Source of the DNA: Bacteroides sp.
GTDB taxonomy: Bacteria > Bacteroidota > Bacteroidia > Bacteroidales > Muribaculaceae
DNA length: 64,000 nt
Direction of reading: 5' to 3'
Assembly: GCA_014801535.1 (NCBI GenBank)
Contig: JAAVEA010000024.1
Location: 29,834 to 93,833 of the forward strand
A program made the position numbers and the translations under genes. Shown here piece by piece: positions 51,928-59,268 of this stretch. Under the pieces are notes generated by a model. That model was given only the letters and a program-made list of their open reading frames with translations. It made no database searches and was not told the DNA's origin. Position 1 is the first letter of the stretch, and every line of letters starts with the position of its first letter.

Positions 51928-53097
51928 CTATTTCATCTTCCTGAAATATCTCGTATTCTCCGGCTCCTCGCCGCCCACGCTTCTGAAAATGCGGCTGAGA
52001 TCTTCCAAAAGAAGATCAGGATGAAAAGGGGTCTCATCAAAGAAAGGGATATACTGAGTGTTGCAACCATACACTTCCCCCCTCTTGAATGCCTTGAACT
52101 GTGAATTCACAGGTGCATCCCGACTGAGTTCAGGTAGTGTCTTCTCACTTTTCTGGTTATACCTCACCAGCCACACATCGGCATCGCCGGCCTCCATCAA
52201 CACCTTCTCCGGAGCCAACGACACCCCTCCGCTTTTTCTATAACCCGAAAACGGATTCACCCCTCCTGCATCCTCTATCAGCCGTCCCATGGTCGATTCT
52301 CCACCAGGCACGCTCCAGCTGCCGGAATACACCTCATCCATCAGCACTTTCGGTTTGAACTCCGACCGCGCGGCCTGCGCCTTCAGATCATTATAACGCT
52401 TCTCTATTCCGTCGAATCGATCTCCGGCTTCATCACCCTTACCGAACAGCAACCCGTAAAATTTCATCCACTCGGCCTGACCCAGCGGAGAAGTCTCCAT
52501 ATAGTCGGCACATTCTATCACCGGAATACCTAACTGCGCCACTTTCGCATACCGGTCGTTATTCTCAAACGGTGAAAGCATAATTACCTCCGGATGAAGT
52601 TGGATAATCTTCTCCATATCAGGATTCATCCCTTCGCCGCAATCGGTCACTTCACCGCGTGCAATCCGACCGCTCAGCTCTTTGTCTGTTATATAACGGG
52701 CATTGCATACACCTCCTATAGCTTTACCGGCTCCTAAATCCCCTACCAATCCGCTGTGCAGGGAGGAATAGATCAAGGCATTGTTTACGGGCACTCTCAC
52801 CACTTTCCCTTCCGGTAAATCTCCGGGCAGATCCATCCCTTTTGGAACCAGCAGATACCTCTCCATACGCTTCACCGTATCCCACGGATTGCGCACCGTA
52901 GCCACATAAATAGTATTCTCTCCCTCCCCTATTCTGTCGAGGGTCAGATTTCGTGCGTAGCGCAACGAATCGCGTTCACCCGTCAACTCCTTGTCATTAT
53001 AGGCACCTCCTCCCGATCCTTTCTTTCCATCCGGAGAACAGGCTGTCATACCCACCGACAGCAGAGCCAGCAAAAAAATAAAAAATTTCACCCTCAT
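51928..53097 (-). CDS. ABC transporter substrate-binding lipoprotein, BtuF/FhuD-like
   Basis: From the ATG at 53097 the protein is 389 residues with a lipoprotein signal (MRVKFFIFLLALLSVGMTAC). An ATG eight codons upstream precedes it. The body is of the periplasmic-binding type (NALIYSSLHSGLVGDLGAGK, LHPEVIMLSPFENNDRYAKV, VIECADYMETSPLGQAEWMK). It delivers substrate to the permease/ATPase encoded downstream. No cobalamin riboswitch is visible in the AT-rich leader, so iron or haem is at least as likely as B12. Confidence 0.88.
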   Translation of the reverse strand: MRVKFFIFLLALLSVGMTACSPDGKKGSGGGAYNDKELTGERDSLRYARNLTLDRIGEGENTIYVATVRNPWDTVKRMERYLLVPKGMDLPGDLPEGKVVRVPVNNALIYSSLHSGLVGDLGAGKAIGGVCNARYITDKELSGRIARGEVTDCGEGMNPDMEKIIQLHPEVIMLSPFENNDRYAKVAQLGIPVIECADYMETSPLGQAEWMKFYGLLFGKGDEAGDRFDGIEKRYNDLKAQAARSEFKPKVLMDEVYSGSWSVPGGESTMGRLIEDAGGVNPFSGYRKSGGVSLAPEKVLMEAGDADVWLVRYNQKSEKTLPELSRDAPVNSQFKAFKRGEVYGCNTQYIPFFDETPFHPDLLLEDLSRIFRSVGGEEPENTRYFRKMK

Positions 53098-53182
53098 AGT
53101 AATTTCTTTTTTTTCAATCACAGAGATCTTCCAATAAACATGTGCCCCTCGGCAATCATGAATATTTTCTTAAAAAGATTTT

Positions 53183-53214
53183 CAAAATTATAGATAAAAA
53201 AAAGAAAAAACAAA
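53183..53214 (-). promoter_or_regulatory. Promoter of the ABC importer operon
   Basis: On the minus strand TTTG (53211-53214), a 20-nt spacer, then TAATTTTG (53183-53190). The leader to the ATG at 53097 is about 80 nt. Confidence 0.75.
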
Positions 53215-53424
53215 TAAAAATCTCTCGCAATTGTTAATAAAAAATTAGCTTAAACAACTTCTTTTTCTCTATTTCTTCAGACTCTTTCGGTGCAATAGAT
53301 TTTACTATATCAAAATAATTTTTATTTCAAAATGTTAAAAGTTAAATTTTCTATAAAATTTGTTAATTTCACAAAAACTAATTTAAAAAAAAGAGTGTTT
53401 AGGAAATGAAAATAAACAAAAACA

Positions 53425-53505
53425 TCAATTAATTCTATCGAAAAAGAGACACAGTTATTTCAATTAATTCTATCAGAAAAAGTAACTATATTTCATTAAT
53501 TCTAT
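53425..53505. repeat. Three spaced direct repeats
   Basis: TCAATTAATTCTATC at 53425 and 53460 and a shorter TCATTAATTCTAT at 53493, spaced 35 and 33 nt. The first two are each followed by GAAAAAG. Confidence 0.75.
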
Positions 53506-53820
53506 AATAAGACATAGACTTAACTACCAATATAAAAACGATTTAGACTCAGAGTCAGGCTAATGAAGCAAAATGGTGATAAGATTAGGCCACTGACAGA
53601 ATCATTCCGGATAAAACCGGTGCAAATACAAAATCGGAATATTCGCGAAAGCGAAAAAAAATTTAAGAAGTTATGGCGATAAGCCAAGACTGAAAAGAGA
53701 AAAGGCGAAATGAAAAAAGCCTTTCTTAAGAGAATAGGCGAAAAAGAAAAAGCGAAAACAGGAAAGAATGCAAGTAAGAATAGAGCAAGAATAAATATTA
53801 TGGAGTAATTAATTAGACGG

Positions 53821-53862
53821 GAGGAGGGAGCCGTGAGGCTGTCTCCTCTATTTTTCCTTTTT
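53821..53862 (+). terminator. Plus-strand terminator without an upstream gene
   Basis: GAGGAG/CTCCTC and AGCC/GGCT stems (53821-53848) are followed by TATTTTTCC and a long T run. No plus-strand gene lies between here and 50153. Confidence 0.6.
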
Positions 53863-53975
53863 TTTAAGAGCCGGAGGCTCTTACGCTTAAACAAACAGCC
53901 TCGATTCATGGAAGCCTATCAAAAAGCCATATGGAAGCCTATCCCAAAATTCTCCCCCCTTTATCTCCTCTCCGA

Positions 53976-54080
53976 GTCGCTGTTTGTTTCGGCGAAGGCC
54001 GCCTCGGGTGGCCGTTAGGGCCGTTAGAGCCACAGGGCCGAGTCGCTGTTTGTTTCGGCGAAGGCCGCCTCGGGTGGCCG
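53976..54080 (+). repeat. REP-like elements C and D (66-bp tandem pair)
   Basis: Two identical 39-nt cores, 53976-54014 and 54042-54080, have a period of 66 bp; identity extends 4 nt upstream. GAAG (53994-53997, 54060-54063) precedes the stem GCCGCC/GGTGGC (53998-54003 with 54007-54012; 54064-54069 with 54073-54078), loop TCG. A 9-bp-like tail (CCGTTAGGG, CCGTTAGAG) lies between them. Confidence 0.85.
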
Positions 54081-54085
54081 TAAAA

Positions 54086-54100
54086 GCCGCCTCAGGTGGC
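54086..54100 (+). repeat. REP-like hairpin E overlapping the RAYT stop codon
   Basis: GCCGCC (54086-54091) pairs with GGTGGC (54095-54100). The loop TCA at 54092-54094 is the TGA stop codon of the minus-strand transposase gene. Confidence 0.75.
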
Positions 54101-55036
54101 CGCACGAGCGGCCAGATATTCGGCTAAGGCATTCATGCGGAGACAGGCCTGACGGGAGCCCTCCCTTCCATCCTTGGCTTCATCCCATTCATAGGGAGCC
54201 AAAATGAGAAGCTCCCCCTTTAAGCATTGATAGAAATTATGACCCGAAGGCTTATATGGAGCCGGTGGTAATGGTTTCTCCACTATCAGTATCACCTTCC
54301 CTCCTATCTCTTCCACTGCCTTGCGAACCTCCTTCTCTCCTTTCGCTATGAAAGGGGAAACCATCACCGAGCCTGCCGAAGAGAGATGGAGCCATCGCCT
54401 CTTATATGCTTCTCTCTCTTCCTCTGAATATCGCCGGTGAACGATCACCGCCTCCCGGAAAGGATTTTTCAGAAGAAAAAGGTTGCCGTAGCCCGTATAG
54501 CGCCGACCGTTGAGCCGGATAGAATCGCATCGCATGAAAAACTCCGGATTAGCTCTCCTTGCGGCAAGCCTGTAAGGATTTTCTCTTATGTAATTGAATA
54601 TAGAATCTAATTTTCGGGTCACGGATAAAATCTGGTCATTGAAACCGGGAGCAAATACCGGATATCCTACCTTTTTCCTTAGCTCGTTTTTGAATTGTGA
54701 GATGTAATTTCCTAAATGAAGAGGGAGCGGAGCCTTCACAAAAATCAGGAAATGAATATGATCGGGCATCACTACATACTGATAAAGCTGAGTAGAGGGG
54801 ATTATTTCCGGAAGCCGCTTTATCTGTCTGAGCACTTCTACCCCCAGAGGAGATCTTTTGATGCAAGGATAAAGGGAGCTTCCGGCCGGGGCCTTCCAAT
54901 CGCCCGCAAGAACTCCAAACGAAGGAGATTCCGCCCGTTTATTGATGGTGATGAAATATATGCTTCTGGAACGGTAATCATGCCAGAAAGCCCGTTTGGA
55001 ATGGCGGTCGCTCATATCAGGGGAGAAGATACCCAT
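54092..55036 (-). CDS. REP-associated tyrosine transposase (RAYT, Y1/HUH family) with C-terminal extension
   Basis: The 314-residue protein has RSRSIYFITINKR at the start, the HUH metal motif VVMPDHIHFLIFV (His93, His95) and the putative nucleophile Tyr149 in NYIRENPYRLA, all hallmarks of RAYT/IS200-like Y1 transposases. Residues about 222-285 form an extra domain (VMVSPFIAKGEKEVRKAVEE, IGGKVILIVEKP, KGELLILAPYEW) that looks like a Rossmann/SLOG-type fold; this is inference. RAYTs nick REP elements on single strands. The gene has its own promoter (55189-55219) and a leader of about 145 nt, and its 3' end runs into REP-like hairpins. Confidence 0.8.
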   Translation of the reverse strand: MGIFSPDMSDRHSKRAFWHDYRSRSIYFITINKRAESPSFGVLAGDWKAPAGSSLYPCIKRSPLGVEVLRQIKRLPEIIPSTQLYQYVVMPDHIHFLIFVKAPLPLHLGNYISQFKNELRKKVGYPVFAPGFNDQILSVTRKLDSIFNYIRENPYRLAARRANPEFFMRCDSIRLNGRRYTGYGNLFLLKNPFREAVIVHRRYSEEEREAYKRRWLHLSSAGSVMVSPFIAKGEKEVRKAVEEIGGKVILIVEKPLPPAPYKPSGHNFYQCLKGELLILAPYEWDEAKDGREGSRQACLRMNALAEYLAARAAT

Positions 55037-55188
55037 AAGAACGCACGGTCAGTTTTTCCCGTTCGCTCTCTGAGACAAACTTGAGATTAACAGAAGAGTG
55101 TTTCCTATTGTCCCTATCACCCTTAACCTGTTTTTTATCCTTTATATCAAATAGTGGCTTCATTGTCTATTCTTATAATCTTGAAACG

Positions 55189-55219
55189 CAAATTTAATAA
55201 TTTTTGTTGCATTTCCAAA
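55189..55219 (-). promoter_or_regulatory. Promoter of the RAYT gene
   Basis: On the minus strand TTTG (55216-55219), a 19-nt spacer, then TAAATTTG (55189-55196), an exact match to the consensus. Confidence 0.75.
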
Positions 55220-55253
55220 GTCGTGATATTTTATTTAGCTTTTTTAAAGCACC

Positions 55254-55282
55254 AGGGGTGAGGCCTTTACGCCCTCACCCCT
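55254..55282 (-). terminator. Terminator after the 55314 lipoprotein gene
   Basis: AGGGGTGAGG (55254-55263) pairs with CCTCACCCCT (55273-55282). It isolates the RAYT gene from the fimbrial cluster. Confidence 0.75.
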
Positions 55283-55313
55283 GATATATTAATGTTGCTT
55301 TTATAGAATGTTC

Positions 55314-58300
55314 CTATCGTTTGCGTGTCGGTGTCTTTGATGCCGCTTTTTTACCGGCAGAAGATCCGGTGCGCACCATCTTTCTACGCGCATTTGAAGC
55401 AGGCTTGATAACTACCTTTTTATCGGTTTTTCCATTATCATCGTAGATGTAACCGCTTCCTTCATATTTCAAATTTCCTGTCTGACCGTCGTTCTTGAAG
55501 ATAATGTGGGTCGTACCTTCATCAACCTTCCAGACTTTATATTCTTTACCGTCGGAACCGGTCACCTTCTCCATCTCCGGAGCAGCATTCCAATCCATTT
55601 TGTCACTGCTACTCTCATTCCAGTGATAGATATGTGTTCTATCTCCGGAATAAACGATGTTATAATCTCCATAGATAATCACGGCGTCACCGTCATCTTC
55701 GCCGCCACCTCCACTGTTGGAGCCATCAGGATCACCTGGAACACAGTCGGTGTTGAGGTCGTTGATCGTCACGCAATAGGCCTCGCGCTCCTCATCCCAC
55801 TTGAAGTTTTTGTAGGTAAACTCAGTAGATGAACCGTAAGTGACCTTATTGCCGGAGTTATGCCAGTAACGGAATGCATACTGAGAACGGAAATCTTCCT
55901 GATCCGTAACATATTCCACCACATAGTAGGTATCACCGTTGAAAGTTTCTGTGCGGGTTAGTTTTTCTCCACCCCAGTTGGCATCAACAAAATTGGTATA
56001 GGCATTGGAGTTTGTGGTTTTAACACCCACCTGCACACCCAACGGCTTGTCATTAGAATTATTCGGCCAGTCCTTGATGAAATAGAGATAAGTCTTCGTG
56101 CTTCCGGTCGGATCTATCACATTACCGTCGAGAGTCTTGTCGAATGTGGTGCTGTTATAGTCGTCAAGGCCGAACTTGTAAGAGCTGAGCAGAGGCCATC
56201 CCTCATACTGACCCACACCCGAACCGTCCGTATGACGCTTGCGGCAGAAAACTGTGATCTTTCCATCTTTCACATAAGCGAACACGAACCGGAGGTTACG
56301 CTTGTCGGTATTGACGGTATAGTTGAACGTAAACTCACGAGCTGCTTTGTCTCCATCTTCGGGGTTGATGTAAGAGTTGCCCGATTTCTTGGCACGCATC
56401 GTCTTCCATTCACCTATCGCCACACCGGGCCACGACATAAGACCCGATTTGATCATATCCGTATAGTTCTTGTCATCCTTATCGGTAGATGAATAAGGCT
56501 CACCGGCATCGTAGATATACACATGTGTCGCACCCACTACAGTGAAACCGATAGTGGTCTGCTTCACAGTCTCCTCCTCATCATCAATGGCACGCACCTG
56601 CATTCCGTAGCGGCCCACATTTCCGTGCATATAGCTGTTTGAAGCTCCGGAGATAAAGAGAGCGCTCATCCAATGGCCGATCTGGTTCTTCTCCAGACCG
56701 TGAGCCTCGCTTTTGGTCCAGTAGTATCCGGCGCGGGAGTCGCCTACCAGAGTGCCCCGGTTGTTGGTTTCCGTTCCGGTGTTATAATAGAGCACCTTAG
56801 GGAGATATATCATATTGCCGTTGTCATCCATCACCTCGGCTTTGTTATATGTCACCCCTCCGGCCACGGTCTGATTAAGATCGAAAGATATGTCATTGCG
56901 TATCAGATCCCATTCTGAGGTGTTGGGGATACGGAATCCGGGAGGACATATTGTCTCATATATGTTATCTTCCACATCGGCGTAATCTACAGGTTTGGCC
57001 GGACGGAAATATCCGCCGCACGCGCCCTCATTGAACGAGCCTGTTCCGCTCGGCACGAGTGAGGCACCCGTATTTGTACGGATCTCCATACCTCCTGATG
57101 TGGCGCAGATGTTACGGTCGAGCCATAGACGGCCACCGAAGTTGCGCACCTCATAATAATACCATCCACCGGCGGGATTGACTGTGCCGCTCACCTCATG
57201 TTGCAACGGGCTGTTCTCAGAACTGCTTCCGGGAACCATATGGAAGAAGCCTGTGCGGTAGATATCGATACCGGGCAAATCCTCGCCGCCGATAGAGATG
57301 ACAAGCTTACCGGTGAGATAATCCTTCTGGAATGACTTGGAATTGGCGCTTATCTTGATGGTATGATTGTTCTGATCGTATGTTATACCCCCGGCAGGCC
57401 ATGCCTCCAAAGCGTTTCCGTTTGCTTCCACACGGGCTGAGATTGTCTTATCGCTGAACTTGCTGAGAAGCGAGGGATTTATGGTCAGAGTGTATTCATA
57501 TATCCAGTTTCGGCCGTCATCTCCTCCATACCATAAGGGGAAATGCAGACCTTCGTTTCTCACCTTGCCGTTATTCTCCGCCTTGCTTGCTCCTTCAAGT
57601 TGAGCTTCCAGAAAATTCCAATAGTCAAAAATGTTAGTTGCTGAGCCGGTATTTACGGTTTTGTTTCCGTTATATTTAATACTCAGGGAAGCCGAGCAGA
57701 TGTCATCGGGGTTGAAGCGGTTATCCCAGGTAACGTTTACCTCACGGCTAAGACCACGCCAGCTCACAAGCAGCTTGCCGGTCTGTGATCCCGTGGCGTA
57801 AGCGCTCACGAAATCGAGACCTACCTTATACACGTTTCCTTCATCGGAAACCGACTCTCCATCCTCAACCTTCTGTCCGCTTACCAGACTCAGATCCTTG
57901 AGTTTCATCCATTCCTTACCCTCGACAACGCGGATAGAGAACCCGTTGCCGTCGTCATATATTCCCTGTTCTTTGTCATAATAGGGAGAATTTCTGATAT
58001 CGCCAATTTCAGCCGGATATTCATTAGAGCTGACATGAGAGAAAAGCTTCATGGTGAAATATGCCGGAGATGATTCCGAAGTCATATCTTTCTCCACACC
58101 AAGCTCGCGCACGCCGTCTGATGTCATTGAAAGCACAGCCGGCACATGATCATGGATATCAACATCCATAAAGTCTACCTGCGGATGTTTCGCAGCCTCC
58201 TCGGCAGTGGCATATCCTTTACATTTCACCTTTGTGATGGTGATGTCATACTGATGGTTGGCAGTGAGGAAGAGATATTCATACCTACCGGTCTTCTTCC

Positions 58301-59210
58301 CCTCGCTGTCTTTCACAGGGCGGCGCAAATCGATGCGGTAGTAGCATTCTTCGCTCATATACCTACCCTTCACTATCACGAAAGCGCGGTTATCTTTTTC
58401 GGGATTATCCACATTCTGCGTCGGAACAGGCTGAGGATAGCCGTACACGAAGTTGGGAGCCGAAGCTGTGCCCGGTGTCTGTGCCTCTCCGTTGATTGTT
58501 CCGGTCGAACCGAGTGCGAAGCCGGTTGCATCTGCTGATTTAGACACGCCGGCTGCCACATATCCCGCGGGCGCCGCGCTCCATATGTTATATTCGGAAA
58601 GTTCGAAAACCCCTTTGGCCTCATCGCCTACTTCCACCTGAGCGCGCGCTATGTTGCGGCGCAAAGTGACTGCCACTGTTGAATTGAGAGCAGACTTGCT
58701 GACTGTCGTCACCACAGGATCATCCTTACCTGAATCACCGGCATGGCCGGTCATAATAACGTGTGTCAGATTCTTGGGATCGGTGCTGTCTTTTATTTTA
58801 TAAAGATCGGCTAAAGTAGCGCAATTTCCGACAACGTCATGGTTCGCAACAGCGAAGAGATAGATGTTGGAGTTACCCTTGAAATATTCCTTCACTTTGT
58901 CATTATATTCGATGCGCACCCTCTTCGAAGTAAGGTCAGACGCACCGAACTCCTCCGACTGAAGGAGCTTGCAATCTGCCGTTGCTTCATTGGCCGAATA
59001 GAGAAGTATCGTCACCTTGTCCAGATCGCCGTCATTGAGCGAATAGGCCCTTGTCTTTACATGGCGTGTCTCTGAAACGGCAAATTCAATCTCCGTATAG
59101 TCGCGGTCGGGAGCCGCACCGTCGGGATTGATCAACCAGTCATCCTGTGCGCATCCGTTGAAAAGGAAGGCAAGAAGAAGACTGCAATATATGGTTAGTT
59201 TCTTGATCAT
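55314..59210 (-). CDS. Large fimbrillin-like lipoprotein with polybasic C-terminus
   Basis: The 1298-residue protein has a lipoprotein signal (MIKKLTIYCSLLLAFLFNGC) and a fimbrillin/Mfa-like N-terminal part (VTILLYSANEATADCKLLQS, YLFAVANHDVVGN). A middle region has Gly/Asn-rich beta domains, including a C-type block (FRPAKPVDYADVEDNIYETI, CPPGFRIPNTSEWDLIRND) seen in Bacteroidetes paralogous surface proteins. Carbohydrate-module-like segments follow (ATHVYIYDAGEPYSSTDKDD). The C-terminus, SNARRK then Lys/Arg-rich, is not a T9SS signal. It is probably a surface or pilus-tip component. A hairpin (59229-59252) separates it from its upstream neighbour. Confidence 0.65.
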   Translation of the reverse strand: MIKKLTIYCSLLLAFLFNGCAQDDWLINPDGAAPDRDYTEIEFAVSETRHVKTRAYSLNDGDLDKVTILLYSANEATADCKLLQSEEFGASDLTSKRVRIEYNDKVKEYFKGNSNIYLFAVANHDVVGNCATLADLYKIKDSTDPKNLTHVIMTGHAGDSGKDDPVVTTVSKSALNSTVAVTLRRNIARAQVEVGDEAKGVFELSEYNIWSAAPAGYVAAGVSKSADATGFALGSTGTINGEAQTPGTASAPNFVYGYPQPVPTQNVDNPEKDNRAFVIVKGRYMSEECYYRIDLRRPVKDSEGKKTGRYEYLFLTANHQYDITITKVKCKGYATAEEAAKHPQVDFMDVDIHDHVPAVLSMTSDGVRELGVEKDMTSESSPAYFTMKLFSHVSSNEYPAEIGDIRNSPYYDKEQGIYDDGNGFSIRVVEGKEWMKLKDLSLVSGQKVEDGESVSDEGNVYKVGLDFVSAYATGSQTGKLLVSWRGLSREVNVTWDNRFNPDDICSASLSIKYNGNKTVNTGSATNIFDYWNFLEAQLEGASKAENNGKVRNEGLHFPLWYGGDDGRNWIYEYTLTINPSLLSKFSDKTISARVEANGNALEAWPAGGITYDQNNHTIKISANSKSFQKDYLTGKLVISIGGEDLPGIDIYRTGFFHMVPGSSSENSPLQHEVSGTVNPAGGWYYYEVRNFGGRLWLDRNICATSGGMEIRTNTGASLVPSGTGSFNEGACGGYFRPAKPVDYADVEDNIYETICPPGFRIPNTSEWDLIRNDISFDLNQTVAGGVTYNKAEVMDDNGNMIYLPKVLYYNTGTETNNRGTLVGDSRAGYYWTKSEAHGLEKNQIGHWMSALFISGASNSYMHGNVGRYGMQVRAIDDEEETVKQTTIGFTVVGATHVYIYDAGEPYSSTDKDDKNYTDMIKSGLMSWPGVAIGEWKTMRAKKSGNSYINPEDGDKAAREFTFNYTVNTDKRNLRFVFAYVKDGKITVFCRKRHTDGSGVGQYEGWPLLSSYKFGLDDYNSTTFDKTLDGNVIDPTGSTKTYLYFIKDWPNNSNDKPLGVQVGVKTTNSNAYTNFVDANWGGEKLTRTETFNGDTYYVVEYVTDQEDFRSQYAFRYWHNSGNKVTYGSSTEFTYKNFKWDEEREAYCVTINDLNTDCVPGDPDGSNSGGGGEDDGDAVIIYGDYNIVYSGDRTHIYHWNESSSDKMDWNAAPEMEKVTGSDGKEYKVWKVDEGTTHIIFKNDGQTGNLKYEGSGYIYDDNGKTDKKVVIKPASNARRKMVRTGSSAGKKAASKTPTRKR

Positions 59211-59228
59211 GGAATTTTATTTTTAGGT

Positions 59229-59252
59229 GGCTGCCGCCCGTGAGCGGCAGCC
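59229..59252 (-). terminator. Hairpin between the two large lipoprotein genes
   Basis: GGCTGCCGC (59229-59237) pairs perfectly with GCGGCAGCC (59244-59252). The U tract is weak, so it may attenuate rather than terminate. Confidence 0.55.
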
Positions 59253-59268
59253 TTTATAAAATTTTCTG

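Larger units (their letters stand above)
53122..54091. other. AT-rich intergenic region with promoter, direct repeats, orphan terminator and REP copies
   Basis: This 970-bp gap contains no convincing gene. It holds the minus-strand ABC promoter (53183-53214), three TCAATTAATTCTAT-type repeats (53425-53505), a purine-rich stretch with recurring GGCGAAA (53643-53770), a plus-strand terminator with no gene before it (53821-53862), a second small hairpin (53865-53881), an inverted partial of the REP core (53889-53899) and REP copies C and D. A minus-strand hydrophobic frame at 53520-53909 looks spurious. Confidence 0.7.

Noticed and set aside
53098..53200. Cobalamin riboswitch upstream of the ABC importer
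   Set aside because: The leader of about 80 nt is AT-rich and lacks a B12-box or the size needed for the aptamer.
53425..53505. Possible mini-CRISPR array
   Set aside because: Only three imperfect repeats, spacers of about 12-20 nt, no cas genes nearby.
53520..53909. Minus-strand open frame of 129 codons, hydrophobic
   Set aside because: It has no start context, promoter or family likeness, is dominated by Phe/Leu/Ser from AT-rich DNA, and overlaps the plus-strand terminator and REP-like inverted partial.
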